From positions 40,810,759 to 40,874,758 of the forward strand of contig NC_087063.1 in the NCBI RefSeq assembly GCF_963678635.1: DNA of 64,000 nt. Direction: 5' to 3'. The notes beneath the pieces were generated by a model that did no database searches, was not told the DNA's origin, and saw only the letters and a program-made list of their open reading frames with translations. The position numbers and the translations under genes were made by a program. This DNA is from Symsagittifera roscoffensis. Lineage: Eukaryota; Xenacoelomorpha; Acoela; Convolutidae. Shown one piece after another: positions 1 through 9,300 of the stretch (its first letter is position 1; the number at the start of each line of letters is the position of its first letter).

Positions 1-1
1 A

Positions 2-1099
2 CCAAGTCAGTCTTCACCGACATCATCCCAAGATAACCCAACAACACCTTCAACTACCAATAATCCTCAAATATCTACACGAATTTCCTTTCAAGATAAC
101 CCATACACTTTTGAAGAACGACACGCTCGTTTATCAGAACCACTAGAACCAGTTCAACGACAAGCACCTCTAAGCGAACCAACATATAACTTATACCCAA
201 CACTACCACAAGAATTAAGTAGAATAAGAAATCCTAGTCAAAACCAAAATACAGTCGAAATAAATAGACAAATTATACATCCTCGACGGAACAGGAATTT
301 TCTAACTCCCCGAGTTCATTTTGATATACCTCAATCCCCATCACAAAACACTCCAGAAAACCCCATTGGTATATTACCAGAAACCCCTACGCTTCTTTCA
401 CAACGTAGCACCTCAAGCCTACCATCAGATTACTTAGGTTCAACACCAACATCTGAACAAATACGTGAAAATCCCTTTAACCCCCCAAACCAGGCATCAC
501 GACTACCATATTGGACAACACATTCATTTACACAAGGTGAATTAAATTTAGTCAATGATCCAATAGATATTTCTACGGATACAACAACATCCTCATCACT
601 ACCAGAAACATTATCACTACCATCAACACCATCAATAAGCCAGATTTCACCACCACCTTTTAATTTAAATTTTCCAAATAATCTCGACGCCAGATATCGA
701 GAACAATCATCAACAAATATTCCTTTAAGACTAGATTGGAATACATTTACAGCCCCTCCACCATTATTTGGACAACATCTAGAAAGTAATCGCCTCCACA
801 ACTGGGCACTTAATAGATTACAATACCGACAAGACATTCACGACGATATCCGTGATCACAATATCCAAATACTCCAACAAAACAGTTTACAATTAAAGTT
901 TGAAATCACAGTTAAATTAAACAACATTACTCAACATCCCTACCCATTAAACCCACCAAACATAACAGCTCAATCACTACCACCACCATTTATAACCACT
1001 GAAGTAATATATAAATACGACAGATATACCAAAAAGACAATTGGTTACATCACATTTTATAACCCATACTCAGGATTATCATACACATGTATATTCTAA
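2..1099 (+). CDS. Edge-truncated Pro/Ser/Gln/Asn-rich ORF, upstream partner of the glycoprotein gene
   Basis: This reading frame is open from the window's left edge to a TAA at 1097-1099, 366 codons without a stop. It contains no ATG, so its start lies outside the window. The first two thirds are low complexity (Pro, Ser, Thr, Asn, Gln), as in a disordered protein. The last third is more ordered: a Trp/Arg/Asp/His-rich stretch around codons 255-295, then a Tyr-rich end finishing in YTCIF. The frame overlaps the start of the next ORF by 13 nt. It could be the C-terminal part of a structural polyprotein or an accessory protein of a retrovirus-like element. I recognise no family. That it is coding is supported by its length and by sharing the skewed composition of the next three ORFs; its function is unknown. 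Confidence 0.6.
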   Translation, partial: PSQSSPTSSQDNPTTPSTTNNPQISTRISFQDNPYTFEERHARLSEPLEPVQRQAPLSEPTYNLYPTLPQELSRIRNPSQNQNTVEINRQIIHPRRNRNFLTPRVHFDIPQSPSQNTPENPIGILPETPTLLSQRSTSSLPSDYLGSTPTSEQIRENPFNPPNQASRLPYWTTHSFTQGELNLVNDPIDISTDTTTSSSLPETLSLPSTPSISQISPPPFNLNFPNNLDARYREQSSTNIPLRLDWNTFTAPPPLFGQHLESNRLHNWALNRLQYRQDIHDDIRDHNIQILQQNSLQLKFEITVKLNNITQHPYPLNPPNITAQSLPPPFITTEVIYKYDRYTKKTIGYITFYNPYSGLSYTCIF

Positions 1100-3702
1100 A
1101 ATTATTAATTTTTCTCCAACTCCTTTTTCTAGTAATCTCAAATCAAAACATAAACCCTTCTCCCCGCACAGGACCCCAAGATTTATTAGTAACACATTAC
1201 GATTGTGAAGAAAACGAACAAAAAACACTACACAAGTATGCAATAAATCAAGTATCACAGTGCGAAACAGAACCCCAAGCCATAGAAACTACAAATGTCA
1301 TAGCAACACTTTATTCAAAAGCCCGAGCAACTACAGTTATAGGATATAAATTCACAGCAACATTTTCTGAAAAGAAAGTACATTGTTCACAAGTCTCAAA
1401 CGGAAATAAAAACCGACTTGACCATGAATCATTCTACCAGAGTAATATAGAACGACTTTTACATCTCAATCCCGAAGATTGTAAAAACGAGTTACTCCGA
1501 CTAAACATCACAAAAAATAAAAACACAGATAGAAATTTAGTATATTTCCAAGTTTTTTCAGATTCTGTACATCAAGCAGAACTTGAAAGATATCAAGGAC
1601 ATATAAAATTAGATGAAAAATACCCATACAACGGCGCACACGGACGATTAACCTATGACATGCACGATAAACACTGGATACCACACATTGGTATAAATGA
1701 CCCATCAAACTGCAAAGCAGACACAAAAAATAAAGGATACCAAGAAATAATGTTTTTCGATTGGAAAATACAACTCGAAAAAATACAACTCACACGAGAT
1801 TTATCAGACAACACAATGATTTATCAAGGAATTAGATTACCTTGTAAAAACGACCAAGGTTATTGCGACTCTACAACCAGAACACAAGCAACAATTGTTT
1901 GGTTCCCCGAAGACACATGTACAACATTTCAAGTAGCAAAAATACACGCTCGTATGATAAAATTTCACGAAAAATTTTTTATACAATCAATACCATATGA
2001 ACAAGTAAATCCATTACGAAAAATAAGTTCTAATTTTCGAAACATTCATAGTATAGAAAATAAATTAACACGTTTTCAAATATATCAAGAAACAGAACTT
2101 GCATGTAAATACAGAAACCCACTTCACAAAACACAATACTCTGAAATATTAGTTGAATACGAAAATGGATTCGACATGACCACTGGAAAAATAAAAGTCG
2201 ACCCATACGCCACAAGTCATCCCCTAAACGAAGGAACATCATATATACCAGTTAATTTTCAAAAGAATACAGGTCAACCTGGTGGACATTTAAAACCCCA
2301 AAACGATCAAAGCACACGTTTACAAGAACTATCACTAATGAATAGTACATATTTTGGTAATATCCACTATGATATTCACTTATATATGAAACTAGACTAC
2401 ACGATTAGCCGAATTTTTCAAGAAATGTCACTCTCCGAATTAGAAACATTACACCAACTATGCGAATTAGAAAGAACACAAATATTACAATCACTTGCAC
2501 TAGCAGTATTAAAAATACCCTACGCAGGATATTTACTATCAGGAAATAGATCAAATTTTTTAGACTATGAAGGAAACATCTTATGGTTTTATACTTGTAC
2601 TAAAAAAGTATCACCACTATACGTTTTTGAAGATAAACGATGTTATAAAAGAATCCCTATCTTTTATAAGAATAAAGTACATTTCGTTGACACACTTTCA
2701 CGAAGAACCTATTTCTGGGATACCGCAGTTCCATGTGGATCAGAAAATAGCCACAACGTAGTACAACTAAACCCTGATGAAGATAAATATTACCTTCTCA
2801 CCCCATATCCCACATTAATGCAATCACTCAAAAAATTTTCACCAGAAAGCATTCGCGCTATCGCTCGAAACCCAAATATAGACTTACAATCAATAAGAAT
2901 ATACTCAAAATCAGATATTCAACATCACATTAGAACACAACAATTCCAGGAATTATTAACACAAATGGACACAATACAAAGACAATCAATTGACCAAAAC
3001 TTACGCAAACTTGCCGAAACCGCAGGATTTGCAGACATCTATACGCAAGACTATAGCGGATATTTTAAAGACATTAAAGATTATATATATCTAAACGGTG
3101 AAAAATACCGTCCCCAAGATATATCACCTATCAATATTTTTAGCTTTGTTACACTCAAGAATGAAATTCTTGATTTTCTAGGATGGCCCTACTACATCTT
3201 AGAAAAACTAACTATTTTATACGCAATGTTTAACTTTATTGGATTTCTTTTTTCACTCTTAAAAGGAATCTATAACACATGTGCTATACACACACAAGTC
3301 AATAGACAAGCAAGTGTAGCACGCATACTATTTGCAGGATTTTTTGGAATATTTTCTACATCTATAAACAAAATTCTTTTAGACGCACAAATAAAAGAAT
3401 ATAACACAAAAATAGCAACAAGACAGAACACATACGACGAAGAACATAACAATGCAGACACAACACCAACAGCACCACAGTTACCACCCCTACCACATAA
3501 CCATCCATTATCCCTAGTCCCACGTAATTTTCGAAATTTAGCCATAACACATAATAATTTTAGACCAACCATATCACAAAGTCCCATCCAACATATAATG
3601 CCACACCACTCACAAGATGAAAATACTTATGAACAAATTATAGAACAACCCCATACCACCGCTTTTCAGTCTCAAAATAATAATTTTTTTAGCCCACGAT
3701 GA
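1087..3702 (+). CDS. Envelope-like glycoprotein of a virus or retrovirus-like element (871 aa)
   Basis: The 871-aa protein has the layout of a type I membrane glycoprotein. Residues 1-19 are a hydrophobic signal peptide followed by Asn/Gln. A large Cys-containing ectodomain follows, with N-glycosylation sequons near N140, N419 and N487. A hydrophobic segment lies at about 705-728, a second short one at about 744-758, and the hydrophilic Pro/His/Asn/Gln-rich tail is about 110 aa. A THYDC motif near residue 40 and spaced cysteines soon after resemble the N-termini of glycoproteins captured by BEL/Pao- and Ty3-type elements from negative-strand RNA viruses; this is inference from pattern only. 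The gene starts at an ATG 13 nt inside the previous frame and ends in ATGA, overlapping the next start by 4 nt. It has no internal stops, so it is young or still selected. A chuvirus-like origin is possible but unproven. Confidence 0.6.
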   Translation: MYILKLLIFLQLLFLVISNQNINPSPRTGPQDLLVTHYDCEENEQKTLHKYAINQVSQCETEPQAIETTNVIATLYSKARATTVIGYKFTATFSEKKVHCSQVSNGNKNRLDHESFYQSNIERLLHLNPEDCKNELLRLNITKNKNTDRNLVYFQVFSDSVHQAELERYQGHIKLDEKYPYNGAHGRLTYDMHDKHWIPHIGINDPSNCKADTKNKGYQEIMFFDWKIQLEKIQLTRDLSDNTMIYQGIRLPCKNDQGYCDSTTRTQATIVWFPEDTCTTFQVAKIHARMIKFHEKFFIQSIPYEQVNPLRKISSNFRNIHSIENKLTRFQIYQETELACKYRNPLHKTQYSEILVEYENGFDMTTGKIKVDPYATSHPLNEGTSYIPVNFQKNTGQPGGHLKPQNDQSTRLQELSLMNSTYFGNIHYDIHLYMKLDYTISRIFQEMSLSELETLHQLCELERTQILQSLALAVLKIPYAGYLLSGNRSNFLDYEGNILWFYTCTKKVSPLYVFEDKRCYKRIPIFYKNKVHFVDTLSRRTYFWDTAVPCGSENSHNVVQLNPDEDKYYLLTPYPTLMQSLKKFSPESIRAIARNPNIDLQSIRIYSKSDIQHHIRTQQFQELLTQMDTIQRQSIDQNLRKLAETAGFADIYTQDYSGYFKDIKDYIYLNGEKYRPQDISPINIFSFVTLKNEILDFLGWPYYILEKLTILYAMFNFIGFLFSLLKGIYNTCAIHTQVNRQASVARILFAGFFGIFSTSINKILLDAQIKEYNTKIATRQNTYDEEHNNADTTPTAPQLPPLPHNHPLSLVPRNFRNLAITHNNFRPTISQSPIQHIMPHHSQDENTYEQIIEQPHTTAFQSQNNNFFSPR

Positions 3703-4841
3703 GCCGACAACTTGGATCCCTACACCGATCAAATTCCCACCCAACCAACCTCACCACTCCAATCCCAATAATACCACTTTTTGCTTTTCCGCCACCCGAT
3801 TTCCCATCCAGTAATGTAACATCCGGCATGAATTCCGATACTAATTCACACATCTCAGTTTTATACTCCATCTCACAACTCAATAACCCGAATATTGAAA
3901 CCCCCGATGAATTTGCCGACTCTGAACCATCTCCATCAAATAATTTTCACACCAATCCCTTAAATTTTTCCCAACCCCCTTTTCAACCCATACTACCAAA
4001 TAACCCTGACCCAACCAATTCTACACCCTCTTATGCTTCCCAAGTCACTCCAACCTACTCCTCACTTCACTCAGACCAATCATCTCATTCTTCAGACACC
4101 CCCCGAATCTCCCCAGAACTAGATAATTTCATTACCCTACAACAACAATCCTATCACCTTGACACCCCAACCATAAACCAAATCTCATCCACAACAGATT
4201 CATCCAACCCTCCTACCCCTACACCCTCTTCAATTTATACTGATTCATTAGCACCATCATCCACAACTACTGAATCTTCACTCAGCACTAATAGAGCTTA
4301 CCGCACTTTTAAAAGGAAGTTCCTCAACCATCCTTTCCCAGCGAAACCAGGAACAGCCCGTGAATATATCAACCATCCACAACACACTAACACAAAAGAA
4401 TTTTTAGCTATCACCTTACCCTCATTTCCACAATACACCTTAAACACCCCTCATGACACTAACGAGACACGTAACTTTGTAGACGAATACGTTTTAATGC
4501 CTACCCTTCCTTGGACCTCATATTATCATTTTACAAATCCCCTTTGCTTACCTTTATCTAACACTCATATCGATATAGAACGAAATAAGGACATGCTATA
4601 TCGACTCACTACACCACTAACACCTAGACAATTTACTTACATTGGATACAAAAAATCACTAAAAACACACACTGCACCCCGAGCTAATGAATATACACTA
4701 GAATATTACGATCATAACATCATCAGAACTAACCAAGATCAATTCTTAGACGACGATCGCTTCGCTAACCCACAAATCACCGAGAAATTTTTCATTAAAA
4801 CACCATATGTATTTTCTAAATATCTTCGATCGCAAGTTTGA
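3699..4841 (+). CDS. Unassigned 380-aa protein downstream of the glycoprotein
   Basis: The ATG overlaps the TGA of the glycoprotein gene in an ATGA arrangement, which suggests termination-reinitiation or polycistronic viral translation. Residues 1 to about 200 are very rich in Ser, Pro, Thr and Asn and are likely disordered. From about 205 the sequence becomes ordered and basic (a TFKRKF stretch), then carries Trp, Tyr and His residues up to the C-terminus, as in a folded domain. No signal peptide or membrane segment is obvious. The last 35 nt overlap the next ORF in another frame. I recognise no family. Context implies a structural or accessory protein of the same virus-like element. Confidence 0.5.
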   Translation: MSRQLGSLHRSNSHPTNLTTPIPIIPLFAFPPPDFPSSNVTSGMNSDTNSHISVLYSISQLNNPNIETPDEFADSEPSPSNNFHTNPLNFSQPPFQPILPNNPDPTNSTPSYASQVTPTYSSLHSDQSSHSSDTPRISPELDNFITLQQQSYHLDTPTINQISSTTDSSNPPTPTPSSIYTDSLAPSSTTTESSLSTNRAYRTFKRKFLNHPFPAKPGTAREYINHPQHTNTKEFLAITLPSFPQYTLNTPHDTNETRNFVDEYVLMPTLPWTSYYHFTNPLCLPLSNTHIDIERNKDMLYRLTTPLTPRQFTYIGYKKSLKTHTAPRANEYTLEYYDHNIIRTNQDQFLDDDRFANPQITEKFFIKTPYVFSKYLRSQV

Positions 4842-5505
4842 CCACATTATCTCAGAAGCACTAACAGACACGCAAGCCTACGAAAGTTTTAAAGAACGCT
4901 TCCAAATATTTTCACTAACCTTTCATTTCCTTGCACCACATGAAAGAGATTTGCACTGCTCACACGATATTATGTTGCGCACTAAACAAACACACACATA
5001 TACTTATTATCAATTCATCCAAAATCACTTTGACCTACACACTCCCTCCAGACAACCACACCATCGTTTTCAATTCATCAATTCCAAATACACCTCACCA
5101 TTCTTTCTTAACTTCACATATTGCATTAAAGATACTAACCTTCATGGTATTCTTCGAAATTATGATCCCATAACCCAAATGTATATCTTTTGTCCCATCA
5201 CCAAGACCTTCAACGCAGAAGAATCCCGACCCTTCCTCATCCCACACGAGTTTGTACAACCTATAGAAATCCCCATTTTAGAATTCATCCATAACACTAA
5301 ATTCAACCACAAATTATATAATCTAATCCAAAACACACCTTATGAATTTGCAGTTGGCACTGAAGAACTAACCACCATTAAGGCACTTCAATTGCTTTGG
5401 CCACTGCTTCAAACTAAAAATATCATCCGCATCTTAGCCAAACTACTAACAACTTCAGATCTCATCCACGACATTTTCCCCCACGGTTTCTTCCCCGACG
5501 ACTAA
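4807..5505 (+). CDS. Unassigned 232-aa protein, last ORF of the virus-like cassette
   Basis: This ORF begins at an ATG inside the end of the previous gene and runs 232 codons to a TAA at 5503-5505. It is rich in Phe, His, Thr and Ile with few charged clusters. I see no signal peptide, zinc finger or catalytic motif. Its frame is +1 relative to the upstream gene and opens only after a TAG at 4747, so a +1 frameshift is formally possible but an internal ATG is simpler. Composition matches its three upstream neighbours. A consensus splice donor begins one nucleotide after the stop codon. No homologous family is recognised. Confidence 0.5.
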   Translation: MYFLNIFDRKFDHIISEALTDTQAYESFKERFQIFSLTFHFLAPHERDLHCSHDIMLRTKQTHTYTYYQFIQNHFDLHTPSRQPHHRFQFINSKYTSPFFLNFTYCIKDTNLHGILRNYDPITQMYIFCPITKTFNAEESRPFLIPHEFVQPIEIPILEFIHNTKFNHKLYNLIQNTPYEFAVGTEELTTIKALQLLWPLLQTKNIIRILAKLLTTSDLIHDIFPHGFFPDD

Positions 5506-5516
5506 CAGGTAAGTAT
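5506..5516 (+). promoter_or_regulatory. Consensus 5' splice donor directly after the last cassette ORF
   Basis: The sequence CAGGTAAGTAT starts at the base after the final TAA and matches the metazoan donor consensus CAG|GTAAGT. Its position would allow a spliced mRNA whose exon ends just after the coding sequence. No acceptor has been identified with confidence, so use of the site is inferred. Confidence 0.3.
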
Positions 5517-7560
5517 GAATTATACATATTACTAATTAATTCAAATATTAGAAACTCACCATTCTTTATCCATGTTTTCTTTAGAATTTTAGCCTTCATC
5601 CTAGATCATCTGAAAAATTCAAAAAAGAAAAATAAAAAATAGCAAACTTCTTCAAAACTGTTTAAGACCCTATTAAATTTTTGCACCAACAATTAAATAA
5701 ATATAATACCAATGCAGTAAATTAATTTATAAATTTTTCCCCCACAAGCAGTAAATCTAATAATGATGAAAATTTGTAACTTAATTTCCCCCAACAACTA
5801 GCAGTAAAATTAAAATTCTATGTAGTAAATTCATAAGAAGCAAATGCAGTACTAACCTTTTGATATTTTCATTCACTCGCATTAGAATTCTATCCAAACT
5901 CGCACAGCTCGCCCACGAAGAATTGTTTAAAATAATGAATTTCAGTTCCAAGCTTTCACACTCGATAACTCTAACAAAAGATAACACGTTTCAAACTTTC
6001 CTTTAACCCGGTTGGAAAGGAATTATATACTAAACAAAACTAACCAATGCAGCTTACTAAACACCACAACACATAGCATAACAGCATGACTAAGAAAAGG
6101 AAACCAACGGTACCCAAACCGGATTAACCCAGTTTAAAACTGGATAATTTATTCTTTTGAAGACTATTATAAAGTCTAAAAAACACAAAAAAGTCGAAAG
6201 ACAAACCCATACCACAAACAATTTGATTTTTGAAAAAAGGACACAACCAACAAAACATAAGAAAAACCACAACAAACCCAACATAAAACGTTGTCACATA
6301 ACAGGACCTCTCACAAAAACCGCATGCAATCATACTCCCACTCCTGGCCTAACCCACCAGGAAGGACGTCCTGAGCATGCTCTATAGCCGGCCTAACCCA
6401 CCGTGCTACATCCACGCTTTGTGACCACACTCCTATTTTTAATAAGAGCTACTCAAGGGTGAGTAACTCTTCAAAATAACTGAACTAAAACAAAAAGCTT
6501 TTGTGAAAACAACTAACTAAAATCATAATTAAAAAATATTAAACTAATAAAAGTTTTATAAAATGTAAATTACATTATGCAATACATAGATCAGAATACA
6601 ACACCAAGGACGAACATCCAAAGACAAAACGACCCTACTACACTCGAGAAAGAATGGCCAACTACAATCAATATGCCGCCCACAATCACAACTCAAAGGA
6701 TTTAGAGTACGACTTGACTTCGCAGAAAAGGACTTCATTGAACTAGACCAATGACCACCTCGATGTTCAAGTATACGTACAGATCCGAGTAACCAGGCAT
6801 CCCCTCCACGCACAATCTCCACGCCATTCCCAGACAAGGTCAAACACAAAGAAGTTCTCACCAATGAAACAGAAAAACCTGACATAGCCAACCATTCTGA
6901 AATCAGATTTGAGTTTGTTGCGAAAACCCAGTCGTTGTCTTGAGAAGACACAATGATTGAATCTGGGACTTCTCTAATAAGAAAACCAAGAAGAAATAAG
7001 ATGTTCGCCAAATACCAACGTCCATCATCCATCTTTCGAATTGCAGAAAAACTATTCTAAAAAACTCTGTAAAACCCGGATGGGTGGAACCTGATCTAAA
7101 CTACATTTTATGATTGGATAAATTAGATATTTTACCAATGTAAAGTATTTAATATTAACCAATCATGATCCATCTAACTAACAATCCACTTATTTGTAAG
7201 TGCTGAAATTACTTGTAATTTCAGCACCAGAGAGATTTGAATTTAACTTAGAAATTAGTTGAACTCTCCCGAGTACTTCAGCAGCCGCAATAAACCAGTA
7301 TACCCTAGATCTATTGAGCCTAGCAGAGACTAGTTAAACAACCTGAGACTAGATAGTATAAGAGTAAGATTAGGATCGGTATTAGACTAAGAAGTTGCAC
7401 GAATCTATCCGGCCGAAAATAAGATAGCGTGACGAGCAGACGGTGTACCCTATCCGAAATTACTCTATGAGTTATACCCATCGGTCCTAACTCAATATCA
7501 GTCATGTGCCACTCGACCAAAATGCATTGTCATTTTATTTGGATAAAGTAATGCACTATA
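5517..7560 (+). other. Non-coding 3' region of the virus-like cassette, possibly including an LTR
   Basis: No supported gene. The first part is A-rich and G-poor like the ORFs upstream and repeats a short GCAGTAAA-type motif near 5713, 5748, 5811 and 5821. A 13-bp motif, GGCCTAACCCACC, occurs at 6346 and 6390. A TATA-like stretch lies near 6555, an AATAAA at 7289-7294 and a perfect hairpin at 7201-7226. These could be LTR promoter, terminator and R-region signals, but the matching 5' LTR lies outside the window, so the boundaries cannot be set. Short purine runs near 6090 and 6230 are possible polypurine tracts. Confidence 0.3.
7201..7226. repeat. Perfect 11-bp inverted repeat with 4-nt loop
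   Basis: TGCTGAAATTA, then CTTG, then the exact reverse complement. It lies about 60 bp upstream of an AATAAA in the presumed LTR-like region, so it could be an RNA hairpin near the 3' end of the element's transcript. Confidence 0.5.
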
Positions 7561-7654
7561 CGTCGAAAAAAAACAATTAGGAGCATTATTTGCAAAAAGA
7601 AGCGAAAAGTCAAGGTCGGATGTTTTGAAATATATATTTTTTTAAATTTCGATT

Positions 7655-8160
7655 CGCGACAACAATCGTTACTTGCCTTATTTTGGCTATCGGGAAAACT
7701 GGGTTGAGAAAAGCAACTGTTGCCAATGGCAACAAAGACGTTTCTTCAACCAAAGCCGACGAGTCAGAAGGGGCTGTCGTTGGACTATAGAACTGTACTT
7801 TACTATTAACCTGAATTCAAAGTAACAATCAACTGATTTCAATTTCAGGGTATGAGGAGCCAAGATTAAGGAACGGGCTGATCCATCTCCGTTGAATAGG
7901 GGATTTTTCTCCGCTTAAGAAACAAAAATAATGTTAATAATCATTTGTAGTCCTGTTTTTAGAAGTGACCTCGTAGTCTGCGAATACTGATACCCAGCCA
8001 TGTTACAGCTGCTATTTTTGCATGTAACTAGTCAAATTGCAGAGTTTATCGATAATTTTTAGACCATAATACGTTCATTGACCTGATCTTATAACGCTTG
8101 CGATTAGCAAGTGCTATCAAATCGGAAAACAGACTTTTTTTCTAGTTAACAACTAGTTTT
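7655..8160 (+). repeat. Diverged single copy of a segment of the 19-32 kb tandem array
   Basis: Matches in order, with many differences, the array segment that begins ACAATCGTTACT, continues with a CGGGAA...GAGAA...CAGCAAC block, then a GATCCATC block and a phrase ending CTGAGACCCAGC (for example 21310-21720). It shows that the array repeat is dispersed. No coding potential is visible. Confidence 0.45.
7719..7733. promoter_or_regulatory. RFX-type X-box palindrome
   Basis: GTTGCCAATGGCAAC is a palindrome of two GTTGCC half-sites with a 3-nt spacer, matching the X-box consensus bound by RFX transcription factors. It lies in a decayed repeat with no gene nearby, so function is doubtful. It may have arisen by mutation of the CAGCAAC...GGCC phrase of the repeat. 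Confidence 0.25.
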
Positions 8161-8476
8161 TAACAAAATCAGTTAAGCTGACTTTCTCAAATTCAAGAAA
8201 AATCAAATTTAACTACTGGATACTACTCAAACTTTTGTTGATATCTTAAAAGAGTTATGCGATTGATTTTTGGCAGATGATTTTCACCTGATGATTTAGC
8301 GGCTTCATGGTTGTCGACTTAAACTCTGTCGGTTTAGTTTCCAAACTATCTAGTTCCTGTTTGATAAAAACCATTAATATGAACAAGTATGGATTCGGAT
8401 TTTTTAATTTTTAGGAGAGTCTTCCCCTTTTCTTCTGTATGCCTGCATAATCCCCCAGTCTCTTTTTACCTCTTTT

Positions 8477-8574
8477 AAAAGTATGGGTCGAAAATGCCCC
8501 CTTTTTAAAAAAAATTATAGACTTCACTTTCTAGAAAATTTTTTAAAAAGGGGGCATTTTCAACCCATACTTTT
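8477..8574. repeat. Foldback (MITE-like) element with about 38-bp arms
   Basis: The left arm 8477-8514 (core GTATGGGTCGAAAATGCC) is the near-perfect reverse complement of 8535-8574, separated by about 20 nt. The RNA would form a strong stem. No target-site duplication is obvious. Confidence 0.6.
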
Positions 8575-8589
8575 TTTTACATTTTCTCA

Positions 8590-9300
8590 AAAACTCTCTT
8601 CTCAATTTTGAGATTTTGGTTTCAATAGAGAGAACGAGTCGCCAGATATTTTCCTGAAACAGCGACTAGGCCCAATTTTTTTGACACCCAAATATTATAG
8701 CCCTCATAGAAAAGTCAAGCTTTCGTTATCTTTTAATCGTTTTTTGAAACACTTTGGTTTTTCTCGAAACCTACCCACTCAAATTTGAAGATTTCAAGTT
8801 CAATGGATAGATTAGGTTAATGGTGCTCATCTGCATAAGTGGCTTCTCCCAAAGTTTCTATTACAAAAATAAATGGCCCTCAAAAAAGTCGAAGTTTTGA
8901 TTTTGGACCGTTTTATAAAATTTTTTGACTTTGATCGGAAAGTACTCTACTAAATCTTAATTCATGGGTTGAAGGAAAACAAGTTGTTTGAAACATGCGT
9001 CCAAAACGGCTCCACCCAGTTTGCTTACATAAAAAGTTATGTCAGCAAAATTTATGTCAGCTAATTCAACTTTTAAACTTTTATCAAAAATTACTTCCCT
9101 ACATCTGAGTTCTTAATTTCATTGAAAAGGACGGGTTGTGAGAAGCTCATCTAAGTTAGCAGCTACGCCCAACAATTTTTATACTTGAAATTATGGCCCT
9201 CGAAGATGTCAAAATTTCAATTTTTTGATCTTTTTTGGAAACTTTTAAAATTTAGTTCTCGAATACTACCGTCTCAAATCCAAGGCGGCAAAAATATGTT
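8590..9300. repeat. Degenerate tandem repeat, period about 150-190 bp, about four copies
   Basis: A recurrent order of phrases marks the copies: a TTCAATGGA-like start, a GGCTTCTCCCA-like middle, then ATGGCCCTCAAAAAAGTC near 8696, 8873 and 9192, followed by a TTTTGGAAACTTT-like stretch. Spacing is irregular and identity is low, so this is an old satellite-like array. No ORF. Confidence 0.35.

Noticed and set aside
3270..3587. Minus-strand ORFs within the glycoprotein gene
   Set aside because: Antisense of the A/C-rich glycoprotein ORF; Cys- and Val-rich translation is an artefact of reversing that composition.
4785..4806. Possible -1 slippery stretch (AAATTTTT) before the last cassette ORF
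   Set aside because: The last ORF is in the +1 frame relative to the upstream gene, so -1 slippage would not reach it; an internal ATG is simpler.
6556..7032. Minus-strand ORF of 158 codons in the presumed LTR-like region
   Set aside because: No recognisable domain, no support from neighbours, and the plus strand here also has long open stretches. Too weak to call a gene; an antisense LTR-type protein cannot be excluded.
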